Origin: Acetoanaerobium sticklandii
GTDB taxonomy: Bacteria; Bacillota; Clostridia; Peptostreptococcales; Filifactoraceae
Reading direction: 5' to 3'
DNA: 64,000 nucleotides
NCBI RefSeq assembly: GCF_000196455.1
Contig: NC_014614.1
Coordinates: forward strand, 1,006,501-1,070,500
This document shows, one piece after another, positions 1 to 9,136 of this stretch. The notes under the pieces were generated by a model, which saw nothing but the letters and a program-made list of their open reading frames with translations, made no database searches and was not told the origin of the DNA. The number at the start of each line of letters is the position of its first letter. Position 1 is the stretch's first letter. A program made the position numbers and the translations under genes.

Positions 1-206
1 AAAAATCATTGTTAAACATATATCATGTAATGCAAGTGAATGAAGAAAAATTCCCTAAAGTGAATGCTGATGGAGCTAAAGCCTTTGTGGAGTTTATGAT
101 AGATTCAAAAACTCAGGATATAATTGGAGAGTTTGGCATGGATGAATATGGTGAGCCACTATTCTTTAAGGATGCAGGAAAAACAGAGGAAGAAATAGGA
201 AAATAA
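1..206 (+). CDS. tupA: Tungstate ABC transporter substrate-binding protein, C-terminal part
   Basis: This is the last part of an extracytoplasmic tungstate-binding protein; the 5' end lies outside the window. The frame is open from the first bases and ends with TAA at 204-206. The visible tail contains NIYHVMQVN, GAKAFVEFM and GEPLFFKDAG, which match the C-terminus of TupA-type binding proteins. The gene is followed 12 bp later by the matching permease and then the ATPase, which supports the assignment. The protein should deliver tungstate (less likely molybdate) to TupB at the membrane. The specificity is inferred from family resemblance and gene order. Confidence 0.82.
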   Translation, partial: KSLLNIYHVMQVNEEKFPKVNADGAKAFVEFMIDSKTQDIIGEFGMDEYGEPLFFKDAGKTEEEIGK

Positions 207-218
207 GGCTGTGATTTA

Positions 219-908
219 ATGGATTTGATTATTGAGGGACTTAAAAAAGCGATAAATATGATATTAACGGGTGATCCTGAGGTACTTAGGATCACTCTTT
301 TAACTCTGCAAGTATCTGGAACAGCCACGCTTATAAGCTTGATTATAGGGATACCCTTTGGAACGGTGCTGGCATTAAAAAGATTCCCTGGCAGAGATTT
401 TTTAATGAGTATAGTAAACACAGGAATGGGAATGCCACCAGTAGTTGCTGGATTATGGATTTCTATTTTGCTATGGCGCTCGGGACCTTTAGGCTCACTT
501 AATCTTATTTATACTCCAACTGCAATAATAATTGCTCAAGCGGTGATTGCTTCACCTATAGTAGTAGGACTTACTAGTGCTGCTATTTCTCAAGTAGATC
601 CAAAGCTTAGACTTCAAATCAAAGCTTTGGGAGCAACTAAGTTACAGTATTTATGGTTTTTACTAAAAGAAGCTAGATTTTCTCTGCTTGCTGCTGTGAT
701 TGCTGGATTTGGAGCCGTTGTTTCAGAGGTAGGAGCATCAATGATGGTGGGGGGGAATGTAAAAGGATTATCTAGAGTTCTTACTACGGCAACGGTTATG
801 GAAGTATCAAAAGGGAACTTTGATGTAGCAATAGCTCTTAGCGCTATTTTAGTTCTAGTTTCTTATTTGACTACATTATGGCTTACAGTGCTTCAGCAAA
901 AAAGATAG
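219..908 (+). CDS. tupB: Tungstate ABC transporter permease
   Basis: A 229-residue membrane permease of the molybdate/tungstate type that forms the channel for the oxyanion. Several hydrophobic segments are visible, for example residues 25-45, 60-85, 100-125 and 200-222. The cytoplasmic loop that contacts the ATPase lies near residues 130-150 (IKALGATKLQYLWFL, the EAA-type loop with the conserved glycine). GxVVSEVGASMMVGG near residue 170 is typical of TupB/WtpB permeases. It sits between tupA and tupC in an apparent operon with gaps of 12 and 10 bp. The ribosome binding site before the ATG is weak, so translational coupling to tupA is likely. Confidence 0.9.
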   Translation: MDLIIEGLKKAINMILTGDPEVLRITLLTLQVSGTATLISLIIGIPFGTVLALKRFPGRDFLMSIVNTGMGMPPVVAGLWISILLWRSGPLGSLNLIYTPTAIIIAQAVIASPIVVGLTSAAISQVDPKLRLQIKALGATKLQYLWFLLKEARFSLLAAVIAGFGAVVSEVGASMMVGGNVKGLSRVLTTATVMEVSKGNFDVAIALSAILVLVSYLTTLWLTVLQQKR

Positions 909-918
909 GAGGATATTG

Positions 919-1644
919 ATGTTAAAAGCTAAAAATTTATGCTGGCAGCAAGGAAATAAAAAAATACTTGATAACATCGATTTTTCTCTTTTAAAAGGTG
1001 AGGTAATAGGGCTTGTAGGACCAAATGGTTCAGGTAAGAGCAGCTTGTTAAAAGTCCTATCTTTTTTGGAGAAGCCTACATCTGGAGAAATATTATTTCA
1101 AAATAAGGTAATTGGATCTAATATATCATTAGATATAAGAAGAAAAATAGCTATTGTTTTTCAGGATCCTCTACTTTTAAATACCACTGTATATGAAAAT
1201 GTAGCTTCAGGTTTAAAGATAAGAGGAAAATCAAAAAAAGAGATAAGTGATAAAGTTGATAGATGGCTAACTAGCTTTGGGATTTCACACTTAATAAATC
1301 AAAAAGCGCGCTTACTTTCAGGTGGAGAATCACAAAGAGTAAGCTTAGCTAGAGCATTTGCGATTGAACCAGATGTAATTTTTTTGGATGAGCCATTTTC
1401 AGCTTTAGACGTTCCAACAAAAGAGCTATTGATTGATGACATTAATAAAATAATTAAAGATACAAATACCACAGCTGTTGTAGTAAGCCATGATTTTAGG
1501 GATATATTTAGACTTGCAAGTAAAGCTATGGTGTTGATAAATGGAAGAGTAGAAGCAGTCGATACTCCATTTAATTTAATTAATAAGTCAACCACGGCTG
1601 AAGTAGATAGATTTTTAATACATTGGAAAAATCTAAATTTCTAG
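919..1644 (+). CDS. tupC: Tungstate ABC transporter ATP-binding protein
   Basis: A 241-residue ABC ATPase that powers tungstate import with TupAB. It has a Walker A (GPNGSGKSS, about residue 34), a Q-loop (VFQDP), an ABC signature (LSGGESQRVSLARA), a Walker B (VIFLDEP) and an H-loop (VVVSHD). I chose the ATG at 919: AGGAGG at 907-912 is 6 bp away, while the TTG at 916 directly before it is too close. It lacks the C-terminal TOBE domain seen in long ModC proteins, which agrees with TupC-sized ATPases. Tungstate uptake fits an anaerobe with tungstopterin enzymes, but no such enzyme lies in this window. Confidence 0.9.
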   Translation: MLKAKNLCWQQGNKKILDNIDFSLLKGEVIGLVGPNGSGKSSLLKVLSFLEKPTSGEILFQNKVIGSNISLDIRRKIAIVFQDPLLLNTTVYENVASGLKIRGKSKKEISDKVDRWLTSFGISHLINQKARLLSGGESQRVSLARAFAIEPDVIFLDEPFSALDVPTKELLIDDINKIIKDTNTTAVVVSHDFRDIFRLASKAMVLINGRVEAVDTPFNLINKSTTAEVDRFLIHWKNLNF

Positions 1645-1704
1645 ATGAGGAAGTTCTTATTGTTAATACAGCAAAGAGCTAGAGATTTATCAGTAAACTT
1701 GAAT

Positions 1705-1713
1705 TGCTATAAT
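1705..1713 (+). promoter_or_regulatory. Possible extended -10 promoter element
   Basis: TTGCTATAAT carries a TATAAT at 1708-1713 with a TG one base upstream (TGnTATAAT), 46 bp before the TTG start of the next gene. No good -35 hexamer is seen at the expected distance. This could give the Cys-cluster gene its own transcript. Confidence 0.3.
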
Positions 1714-1758
1714 TAGTTAGCGGTTAGTTACCGATTAGAGAATAGGAGAAATGAGATA

Positions 1759-2469
1759 TTGATAAGTAGTTTTTATGAAAATAAGAAAGAAATAAATAAG
1801 CAACTAGAAGCTATATATAGTCAAATACTTCCAGGAAATTGTAAAAGCTGTGCCAATTGCTGCAGCGAATCCGTAGGAGCTTCATTCACTGAGGCGGCAA
1901 ATATTTATGTTTATTTACTTGAAAATAGTTTGTTTACTCCAGATTTAAAAAAAGCCATTATGGTATATTATCTAGACATATATCAAAAGAGAAATAAATG
2001 TCCTTTTTTGGATAAAACCAAGAGATGTAAAATTTATGAAGTTAGACCTCTAAATTGTAGACTATATGGACATTGGCTAAAAGATGACTACGAATCAAAT
2101 CTCAAACGTCTTCATAAACAAGCACTTGATATTTCAAAAGAATTTAATGAAAATGGTTATGAGGTTTCTAAGGAATATTTGGACTTTCAGATACCATATT
2201 GCCATGATTTTATAGGAGAGCTATATGATTTAAGCTTTAGAAATCGATTGTATGACAGGCTTGTGAATATAGACAGTGGTTTTATTATCAGCAATAATCT
2301 TGAAATCGATTATGCAGATAAAGGAATCGTAGAGCATATTGCTGGATTGTTGTTTGATACTGAGGCAATTGACAAGCTAAGATTTGAAAACAAATTGACG
2401 GATAAGCTAAGAAGAAGGCTAATTAAAATTGCAGAGCATATTATACCAAAAGTTTATATAAATAAGTAG
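1759..2469 (+). CDS. YkgJ-type CxxCxxCC cysteine-cluster protein
   Basis: A 236-residue cytosolic protein of the YkgJ/Fli-B-type family, which carries a putative iron- or zinc-chelating cysteine cluster of unknown role. Near residue 30 it has CKSCANCC, followed by CPFLDKTKRCKIYEVRPLNC near residue 85, the usual second half of this motif. The start is TTG at 1759, with TAGGAGA about 9 bp upstream; no in-frame ATG fits better. It may be transcribed alone, since an extended -10 lies upstream and a strong terminator follows. The family is clear; the function is not known. Confidence 0.75.
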   Translation: MISSFYENKKEINKQLEAIYSQILPGNCKSCANCCSESVGASFTEAANIYVYLLENSLFTPDLKKAIMVYYLDIYQKRNKCPFLDKTKRCKIYEVRPLNCRLYGHWLKDDYESNLKRLHKQALDISKEFNENGYEVSKEYLDFQIPYCHDFIGELYDLSFRNRLYDRLVNIDSGFIISNNLEIDYADKGIVEHIAGLLFDTEAIDKLRFENKLTDKLRRRLIKIAEHIIPKVYINK

Positions 2470-2475
2470 TACACC

Positions 2476-2537
2476 AAAAACTCAAATTTCTAATTGGATA
2501 CATTATATGTATAAATTAGAAGTTTGAGTTTTTTTTA
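2476..2537 (+). terminator. Intrinsic terminator after the Cys-cluster gene
   Basis: A 20-bp stem with one G.T pair (arms 2476-2495 and 2514-2533), an 18-nt loop and a run of T ending near 2536. It ends the transcript before pckA. The remaining DNA up to pckA at 2733 is AT-rich, with no gene seen. Confidence 0.85.
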
Positions 2538-2732
2538 ACGAAAAAACGCAGGATAAAAAATTTTTTAATTCATAAACTGATGAAAATCTTGCAATGATAG
2601 GCTTTTTATTTTCCATTGTGTTATCCTAATAAAAATATATCAAAAAAAGTATGGCACTTTTAAACTAATTGTATTACAATAATACTCGTAATTCAGAAAA
2701 AATAATTTATATGGTTATTTTAGGAGGCCGAA

Positions 2733-4421
2733 ATGTCTACGAGAAATCAATGGAATACAAGTGAAATTACCTCAAGCAATACGGTATTTTCTAGAATGAG
2801 AACTACAATAGAATCAGCTTTTTGGGGAAATAACGTTCATAATATTGAAAACTTGAAGCAAGCATATCAATTGGCAAAAAATTCGCCTGGAACTGTAGTT
2901 ACAGATATGCCTGTATACGAGCCAGAAAAAATAGGCTTAGATAAAGATTCAAAGGTATTGCTTTTTAACGATGGGGATGTAAGTGCAAGATGTGCTCAAG
3001 CAAGAAGAATTCTAGGTAGTCCTGGAATTAGTGAAGATGAGTATAGTGCTGTAGTTAGAGAAGCAATATATCAAACTAGAACAAAAAAACTTTACCATGC
3101 TCAAGCCTGTATTGGACTAGATAAAGATTTTATGATAAAAGCTCATTTATTAATTCCTGAGGGCCATGAAAATATAGCTTACAACTGGCTGTTAAACTTT
3201 CAGGAGTTTAACGAAGAGTATATAAGGATGTATGAGGAATCGAAAGCTATAGGTAACGAAGGGGACATCTATGTTTTTTCAGATCCAGACTGGAAAAATG
3301 AAAATTATCCTGTTGGGCTTACAATATTTGATCCAAACCACAATTGCGCAGCGCTTTTAGGTATGAGATATTTTGGAGAGCATAAAAAAGGAACTTTAAC
3401 CTTGGCTTGGGGATGCGCCAATAGAAATGGCTTTGCATCATGTCATGCTGGGCAAAAAAGATATACCTTAAAGGATGGAAGAAATTTTGTTGCAGGTGTA
3501 TTTGGATTATCTGGTTCAGGCAAATCCACACTAACTCATGCAAAGCACGATGGAAAATACGAGGTTATGGTGCTTCATGACGATGCATTTGTAATTTCAG
3601 TTGAAGATGGCTCCTCTGTTGCACTTGAGCCTTCATATTTTGATAAAACTCAGGATTATCCTGCTGGCTGTGACGATAATAAATATCTAATTACAGCTCA
3701 AAATTGTGGAGTTACGATAGATGATAAAGGTAATAAAACCTTAGTAACTGAAGATATAAGAAACGGTAACGGAAGAGCAATAAAATCAAAGCTTTGGACT
3801 ACTAATAGATTAGATAAGTTTGAAAATCCAGTAAATGCTATATTTTGGATTATGAAGGACGAAACATTACCTCCAGTACTTAAGCTTACTGATAATATAT
3901 TAGCTGCTACTATGGGAGCAACTCTTGCAACAAAAAGAAGCAGTGCAGAAAGGTTACTACAAGGAGTAGACCCAGATGCTTTAGTTATTGAGCCATATGC
4001 CAATCCTTTTAGAACCTATCCTTTATCAGATGATTACCTTAAATTTAAAGAGCTATTTGAAAAGAGAGCTGTTGAGTGCTATATTATTAATACGGGTAGC
4101 TTTATGGGCAAGAAAATTCCTAAAGAAATAACCTTGGGGATATTAGAGGATATAGTAGATAATAAAGCGAATTTTGTTTCTTGGAATGAAATCTTTGGTA
4201 TGCAGATACAAGAACTTGCTGGATTTATTCCTAATCTTTCGGATAAAAAATACTTAGAGGCACTAAATAACAGAATTCAAGATAGGATAAACTTTATTAA
4301 GAATAAAGAAATCGAACTATGCGGAAGGGATGCTCTGCCAAAAGAGGCTCTTGAAGCTTTAGTAAAAATGAAAGAGAGCATATATTCTCATATAGATTTA
4401 AAACATGTAGTAAATATATAA
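2733..4421 (+). CDS. pckA: Phosphoenolpyruvate carboxykinase (ATP type)
   Basis: A 562-residue cytosolic enzyme that interconverts oxaloacetate plus ATP with PEP, CO2 and ADP. In fermenting anaerobes it may run toward oxaloacetate and ATP. The order of motifs follows ATP-PEPCK: GEHKKGTL and ASCHAG before the P-loop, GLSGSGKST (Lys264), LHDDAFVI as the metal-binding kinase-2 region, NGNGRAI, LPPVLKLTD and INTGSFMGKKI. It is longer than the E. coli enzyme (about 540) and clearly divergent in the linkers. The start ATG has TAGGAGG 5 bp upstream. It stands alone between a terminator and the next promoter. The family is assigned with high confidence; the physiological direction is inferred. Confidence 0.85.
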   Translation: MSTRNQWNTSEITSSNTVFSRMRTTIESAFWGNNVHNIENLKQAYQLAKNSPGTVVTDMPVYEPEKIGLDKDSKVLLFNDGDVSARCAQARRILGSPGISEDEYSAVVREAIYQTRTKKLYHAQACIGLDKDFMIKAHLLIPEGHENIAYNWLLNFQEFNEEYIRMYEESKAIGNEGDIYVFSDPDWKNENYPVGLTIFDPNHNCAALLGMRYFGEHKKGTLTLAWGCANRNGFASCHAGQKRYTLKDGRNFVAGVFGLSGSGKSTLTHAKHDGKYEVMVLHDDAFVISVEDGSSVALEPSYFDKTQDYPAGCDDNKYLITAQNCGVTIDDKGNKTLVTEDIRNGNGRAIKSKLWTTNRLDKFENPVNAIFWIMKDETLPPVLKLTDNILAATMGATLATKRSSAERLLQGVDPDALVIEPYANPFRTYPLSDDYLKFKELFEKRAVECYIINTGSFMGKKIPKEITLGILEDIVDNKANFVSWNEIFGMQIQELAGFIPNLSDKKYLEALNNRIQDRINFIKNKEIELCGRDALPKEALEALVKMKESIYSHIDLKHVVNI

Positions 4422-4456
4422 GTTGTTAATTTTATATCTAATTATTGTATTTCCTA

Positions 4457-4485
4457 TTGAAATGAATAATTATTCGGTGTATAAT
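4457..4485 (+). promoter_or_regulatory. Sigma-A type promoter for the ABC transporter operon
   Basis: TTGAAA at 4457-4462 and TATAAT at 4480-4485 are separated by 17 bp, close to the consensus. The start of transcription is expected near 4492, which leaves a leader of about 135 nt before the first gene. Confidence 0.75.
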
Positions 4486-4491
4486 TAAATT

Positions 4492-4590
4492 AACCGCAGA
4501 ATGAAGCTGCAAAGATTTTAATTAATACTTTAAAATCAAGCCATGAAGGCTATTGTATTTTTATAATACTTTAGTGTTCATGGCTTTTTT
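4492..4590 (+). ncRNA. Structured leader with terminator (possible attenuator or riboswitch)
   Basis: The leader after the promoter can fold into three consecutive hairpins. A short GCAG/CTGC stem lies at 4496-4510. A perfect 8-bp stem has arms 4514-4521 and 4530-4537. A terminator stem AAGCCATGAA/TTCATGGCTT has arms 4538-4547 and 4577-4586, with an inner AU-rich stem and a T run to 4590. The first gene starts 37 bp after the T run. An intrinsic terminator between a strong promoter and its gene suggests attenuation. I do not recognise a known riboswitch class, and no T-box or peptide leader is visible. The ligand, if any, is unknown. Confidence 0.55.
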
Positions 4591-4626
4591 ATGCTTTTTA
4601 CTAATAATAAATTTAGGAGGGTTATC

Positions 4627-6237
4627 GTGAAGAAAATAGCAATTTCACTATTATGTATTACTATGCTAGCATCTAGCTTGTTACTTGGAGGTTGTAGTAG
4701 TAAGCAAGCAGAAAATTCACAATCTGAGGAAAAAGAAGCGAAAAAAGAGCTAGTGCTAGCTCTAGGCTCAGAGCCAGATGGTGGGTTTGATCCTATAAAC
4801 GGATGGGGAAGATATGGCTCGCCTCTTTTCCAAAGCACACTTTTAAAAAGAGATCAAGATATGAATATAATAAATGATTTAGCAACTGGTTACGAGGTGA
4901 GTGAAGATGGCTTAACTTGGACAGTGAGTATAAGAGAGGATGCTAAATTTTCTGATGGACAGCCACTTACATCCGAAGATGTTGTTTTTACTTTCGAAAA
5001 GTTAATGGAATCATCATCAACAGTTGATTTAACATTTGTAGATTCAGTTACAAGTAAAAGTGATTTTTCTTTAGAATTTAAACTTAAATCACCACGCTCG
5101 ACATTTATATCAAATTTAATTGCAACTGGTATTGTTCCAAAAAAATCTTATACTAGTGAATATTATCAAAATCCTATAGGGTCAGGGCCACTAGTTCTTG
5201 TTCAGTGGGATAAGGGACAGCAGATAATAGTTAAACCAAATGAGAATTATTATGGACAAAAACCTAATTTCGATAAAATTACATTTTTATTTTTAGAAGA
5301 AGATGCTGCTTTTGCTGCAGCAAAGGCAGGTCAGCTTGACATGACAGCTATACCTCCAAGCTATGCATCTCAAAAAATAGAGGGAATGAAGCTTACTGAG
5401 GTTTCAAGTGTAGACAATAGAGGAATAATGTTTCCTACAGTAAAAAGTGGGGAAGTTGATGCAGATTCAAATCCAATCGGAAATGATGTTACCTCTGATT
5501 TAGCTATTCGACAAGCAATCAATGTTGCCCTTGATAGACAGGCGATAGTAGATGGTGTATTAGAAGGCTATGGAACTAAAGCGTATAGTATTTGTGACAA
5601 GATGCCATGGTGGAATGAAGAAACTGTAACGACAGATAATGATGTTGATTTAGCAAAGAAGATATTAGCTGACGGTGGATGGATAGATGCTGATGGCGAT
5701 GGAATTTTGGAAAAAGACAACATTAAAGCTGAATTTAACCTAGTATACCCATCAGGGGATCAGCTAAGACAGTCGCTTGCTATGGTAGTAGCGGACATGG
5801 TTAAACCAATAGGAATAAATATAGTAATAGAGGCTAAAACTTGGGATGAAATAGAAGCAGTTTTACATAAAGATGCGATACTCATGGGATGGGGAAGTCA
5901 AGACCCTCTTGAGATGTACAATGTCTACTCAAGCAAGATGAAGGGAGTTGAGTGGTACAATCCTGGCTACTACGAAAATCAAAAAGTAGATGAGTATATG
6001 GAAAAAGCTCTTCAAGCCAGAAGTGAAGAAGAAGCAAATGAATACTGGAAAAAAGCACAATGGGATGGTGAAACTGGCCTTAGCGGTAAAGGGGACATTC
6101 CTTGGGTTTGGCTAGTTAATAGAAGTCATTTGTATTTAGTTAATGATAAGCTTGATATTGGAAAGCAACAAATACAGCCACATGGACATGGCTGGCCGTT
6201 AACCAGCAATATAGAGCAGTGGAAATGGATAGATTAG
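4627..6237 (+). CDS. Peptide/nickel-type ABC transporter substrate-binding lipoprotein
   Basis: A 536-residue extracytoplasmic solute-binding protein of family 5 (SBP_bac_5: dipeptide, oligopeptide, nickel and opine-metal binders). The start is GTG at 4627, with AGGAGGG 5 bp upstream. The signal peptide starts with two lysines, followed by a hydrophobic stretch and a lipobox LLGGC, so Cys23 should be lipidated. The mature part has FDPINGWGRYGSPLFQST near residue 50 and the usual NVALDRQAIV near residue 300. The GWGRYGS region resembles nickel/metallophore binders more than typical DppA, but the substrate cannot be read from sequence. It is the first gene of a five-gene operon behind the structured leader. 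Confidence 0.82.
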   Translation: MKKIAISLLCITMLASSLLLGGCSSKQAENSQSEEKEAKKELVLALGSEPDGGFDPINGWGRYGSPLFQSTLLKRDQDMNIINDLATGYEVSEDGLTWTVSIREDAKFSDGQPLTSEDVVFTFEKLMESSSTVDLTFVDSVTSKSDFSLEFKLKSPRSTFISNLIATGIVPKKSYTSEYYQNPIGSGPLVLVQWDKGQQIIVKPNENYYGQKPNFDKITFLFLEEDAAFAAAKAGQLDMTAIPPSYASQKIEGMKLTEVSSVDNRGIMFPTVKSGEVDADSNPIGNDVTSDLAIRQAINVALDRQAIVDGVLEGYGTKAYSICDKMPWWNEETVTTDNDVDLAKKILADGGWIDADGDGILEKDNIKAEFNLVYPSGDQLRQSLAMVVADMVKPIGINIVIEAKTWDEIEAVLHKDAILMGWGSQDPLEMYNVYSSKMKGVEWYNPGYYENQKVDEYMEKALQARSEEEANEYWKKAQWDGETGLSGKGDIPWVWLVNRSHLYLVNDKLDIGKQQIQPHGHGWPLTSNIEQWKWID

Positions 6238-6253
6238 CTGAAAGGACAATATT

Positions 6254-7246
6254 ATGAATAATAACTCTGTCTTAACCTTTATTATAAAAAAAGTGATTAG
6301 ATTTACAAGTCTATTATTCGCATTATGCGCATTATCATTTGTACTTATTTCGAATTCTCCTATTGATCCGGTTAAGGCATATATTGGGGCTGACATGATG
6401 AATGTCGGCCCTGAGCAAAGAGCTAAGATTGAGCAATATTGGGGACTAGATAAGCCAGCTCATGAGCAATTTCTCTCATGGGCTAGCGCCGTAGCTAGAG
6501 GAGATTTAGGAGATTCAAAAATATATAGAAGACCAGTAATAGAAATTATTTCTGAAAGATTTGCAGCATCACTACTTCTTATGGGAACAGCTTGGACCAT
6601 TTCTGGAATACTTGGTTTTATTTTAGGGATAGTTTCGGCTGTGAAAAAAGGTTCATGGATAGATAAGGTAATTAAATGGTATTGCTTTATTCTTGCATCT
6701 ACCCCTACATTTTGGCTTGGACTTTTGCTTCTAATAGTCTTTGTAGTATGGCTGGGAATTCTTCCTATAGGGCTTGCAGTTCCTGCTGGAGTTTTGAAAA
6801 CAGATGTAACACTTGCTGACAAGTTCATGCACTTTATACTTCCGGCTCTCACCCTTAGTATTTTAGGAGTGGCAAATATGGCAATGCATACTAGAACAAA
6901 GCTAATAGAGGTACTTAATAGTGACTATGTTTTATTTGCAAAAGCCAGAGGAGAAAGCGACTGGGAAATTGTAAAAAATCATGGTATAAGAAATATTGCT
7001 CTTCCTGCTATTACACTTCAGTTTGCTTATTTTGGAGAGCTATTTGGTGGCTCTATACTGGCAGAAAAAATATTTTCCTATCCAGGATTAGGCTCAGCCA
7101 TAACAGAAGCAGGACTAAGAGGGGATGTACCTCTGCTTTTAGGAATAGTGCTGTTTTCAGCAATATTTGTATTTAGTGGCAACCTAATAGCAGATATTTT
7201 GTACAAGGTTGTAGATCCAAGAATGAGGGGGATTAGTGCATCATGA
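6254..7246 (+). CDS. ABC transporter permease, DppB/NikB family
   Basis: A 330-residue inner-membrane permease, the first of a pair that forms the translocation channel. Hydrophobic segments lie near residues 15-33, 100-122, 137-165, 195-215, 255-275 and 295-318. The cytoplasmic coupling loop (DYVLFAKARGESDWEIVKNHGIRN, conserved AKARG) lies near residues 220-245. AAAGGA at 6241-6246 precedes the ATG. The stop codon overlaps the start of the next permease (ATGA), which points to translational coupling and a 1:1 ratio. The substrate follows that of the binding protein and is unknown. Confidence 0.88.
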   Translation: MNNNSVLTFIIKKVIRFTSLLFALCALSFVLISNSPIDPVKAYIGADMMNVGPEQRAKIEQYWGLDKPAHEQFLSWASAVARGDLGDSKIYRRPVIEIISERFAASLLLMGTAWTISGILGFILGIVSAVKKGSWIDKVIKWYCFILASTPTFWLGLLLLIVFVVWLGILPIGLAVPAGVLKTDVTLADKFMHFILPALTLSILGVANMAMHTRTKLIEVLNSDYVLFAKARGESDWEIVKNHGIRNIALPAITLQFAYFGELFGGSILAEKIFSYPGLGSAITEAGLRGDVPLLLGIVLFSAIFVFSGNLIADILYKVVDPRMRGISAS

Positions 7247-8112
7247 GTGATTATGCAATAAATACAGCAAACAAAAAAAAGCAAAAACAAAAATTCACTA
7301 TTAATAGAAGGCAGTATACTTTTGGAGTAATTGGATTGTCAATATTGATATTACTTAGTGTATTAATTGCTAGCTATGCACTGCCAGATTCAAATATTGC
7401 CACTAATCTAAATGCTAAAAATCTCGCGCCATCATTTGATAATATTTTCGGTACTGATTGGTTAGGAAGAGATATGTTCACAAGGACTATTAAGGGACTT
7501 AGACTAAGTGTTGCTGTGGGAGCATTAGCTGCAACAATAAGTGTAGTTTTAGCGACTATATTGGGGCTTATTGCAAGCATTAACGATAAATGCGATTTAG
7601 TAGTTAGCTGGTTTATAGATTTATTTTTAGGAATGCCTCACATTGTTTTTCTAATTTTAATATCATTTGCTCTTGGTGGAGGAGTAAAAGGCGTAGTTAT
7701 TGGAGTAGCAGTAACTCACTGGCCGACTCTTACAAGAATAGTAAGAGCTGAGATACTGCAAATAAAGACCTCTGATTATGTCAAAATTTCTAGGCATATG
7801 GGAAAAACAAGCTGGTATGTAGCTACAAAGCACATATTGCCTCATATAGTTCCTCAGCTACTAATAGGCTACTTATTATTATTTCCTCATGCAATCTTAC
7901 ACGAAGCTGCTATAACTTTTTTAGGCTTTGGGTTATCTCCACATAAGCCAGCAATTGGAATAATACTATCTGAATCAATGATGTATTTATCTACAGGTAT
8001 GTGGTGGCTTGCATTTTTTCCTGGGTTAGCATTGATTATAGTTGTAAAGCTTTTTGATGTGATAGGTGAAAATTTAAAAATGCTGTATGATCCTAGTAGT
8101 GCTCATGAATAG
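7243..8112 (+). CDS. ABC transporter permease, DppC/NikC family
   Basis: A 289-residue inner-membrane permease that partners the preceding one. A basic N-terminus (KKKQKQK) is followed by a first hydrophobic segment near residues 28-48, and then GTDWLGRDMFTR, the hallmark of the DppC/OppC N-terminal region. The coupling loop contains SDYVKISRHMGKTSW near residue 175 and the last segments carry HEAAITFLGFGL. It overlaps the upstream gene by 4 bp and is followed by two ATPase genes. Confidence 0.88.
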   Translation: MSDYAINTANKKKQKQKFTINRRQYTFGVIGLSILILLSVLIASYALPDSNIATNLNAKNLAPSFDNIFGTDWLGRDMFTRTIKGLRLSVAVGALAATISVVLATILGLIASINDKCDLVVSWFIDLFLGMPHIVFLILISFALGGGVKGVVIGVAVTHWPTLTRIVRAEILQIKTSDYVKISRHMGKTSWYVATKHILPHIVPQLLIGYLLLFPHAILHEAAITFLGFGLSPHKPAIGIILSESMMYLSTGMWWLAFFPGLALIIVVKLFDVIGENLKMLYDPSSAHE

Positions 8113-8122
8113 GGGAGAGCTT

Positions 8123-9136
8123 ATGAATTTTTTTAATAAAACTAAAGACATTAACAAAGAAAATAATAATATGGATAAGAATATAGATGAAATTAAAATA
8201 GAAGATTCTGATTCTGTTTTACTTGATGTAAGTGGATTAAGTGTTTCATTTAATCAATATATAAAAAATTTAAAGCAAGTTGAGCTAAATGTAATCCACG
8301 ATTTAAATCTCACAGTGAAAAAAGGTGAAATAGTAGCTGTAGTTGGTTCAAGTGGTTCAGGAAAAAGTTTGCTTGCTCATGCTATTTTAGGTATATTGCC
8401 AAGCAACGCAATTGTAAGCGGAAATATAGCTTATAATGGAGAATTGCTTAACGATAAAAGAAAAAAACAGCTTAGAGGAAGAGAGATAACATTTATTCCT
8501 CAATCAGTAAATTATCTAGACCCTCTTATGAAAGTTGGTAAGCAAGTCCAGATAGGTATGGACAAAAAAGATGCATCTAAAAATCAGAAAAAGTTATTTT
8601 CAAGATATGGATTAAAATCTAAAGATGAAGTTAAATATCCTTTTGAACTTTCTGGAGGAATGCTTAGAAGGGTTTTGATATCTACCTCAATAAGACCAGA
8701 AGCAAATTTGATTATTGCAGATGAACCAACACCAGGCCTTCACCCTGAGGCACTTGAAGAAACTAAAAATCAAATAAAGGAACTTGCAAATCAAGGAAAA
8801 GGCGTAATTATGATAACTCACGACATAAAGTCAGCGCTTGATATTGCAGATAAAATAGCTGTTTTTTATGCAGGAAGTACTCTTGAAGTAGCTCTTGTTT
8901 CGGATTTTGAAGGTGAAGGAGAAAATCTTAGGCATCCATATACTAAAGCACTATGGCAGTCTCTGCCTCAAAATGGCTTTAAGGTCACAGAAGGAAGTCA
9001 GCCGATGGCAAATAAACTGCCTTCAGGATGTTTATATTCTCCTAGATGTGAAAATACCTGTAGTGTATGTAAAGATGAAAGACCTAAAATGAGAGAGATT
9101 AGAAATGGTATGGTGAGGTGCAACAATGCAACTTAA
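8123..9136 (+). CDS. ABC transporter ATP-binding protein, DppD/NikD type
   Basis: A 337-residue ATPase of the peptide/nickel importer. The start is ATG at 8123, with AGGGGAG 5 bp upstream. A hydrophilic N-terminal extension of about 30 residues precedes the NBD. Motifs are Walker A GSSGSGKS, Q-loop FIPQS, signature LSGGMLRR, Walker B LIIADEPT and an H-loop ITHD. The C-terminus contains SGCLYSPRC with four Cys in all (CLYSPRCENTCSVC), like the oligo_HPY tail of DppD/OppD, where an iron-sulfur cluster has been described for some members. It overlaps the next gene by 11 bp. Confidence 0.87.
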   Translation: MNFFNKTKDINKENNNMDKNIDEIKIEDSDSVLLDVSGLSVSFNQYIKNLKQVELNVIHDLNLTVKKGEIVAVVGSSGSGKSLLAHAILGILPSNAIVSGNIAYNGELLNDKRKKQLRGREITFIPQSVNYLDPLMKVGKQVQIGMDKKDASKNQKKLFSRYGLKSKDEVKYPFELSGGMLRRVLISTSIRPEANLIIADEPTPGLHPEALEETKNQIKELANQGKGVIMITHDIKSALDIADKIAVFYAGSTLEVALVSDFEGEGENLRHPYTKALWQSLPQNGFKVTEGSQPMANKLPSGCLYSPRCENTCSVCKDERPKMREIRNGMVRCNNAT

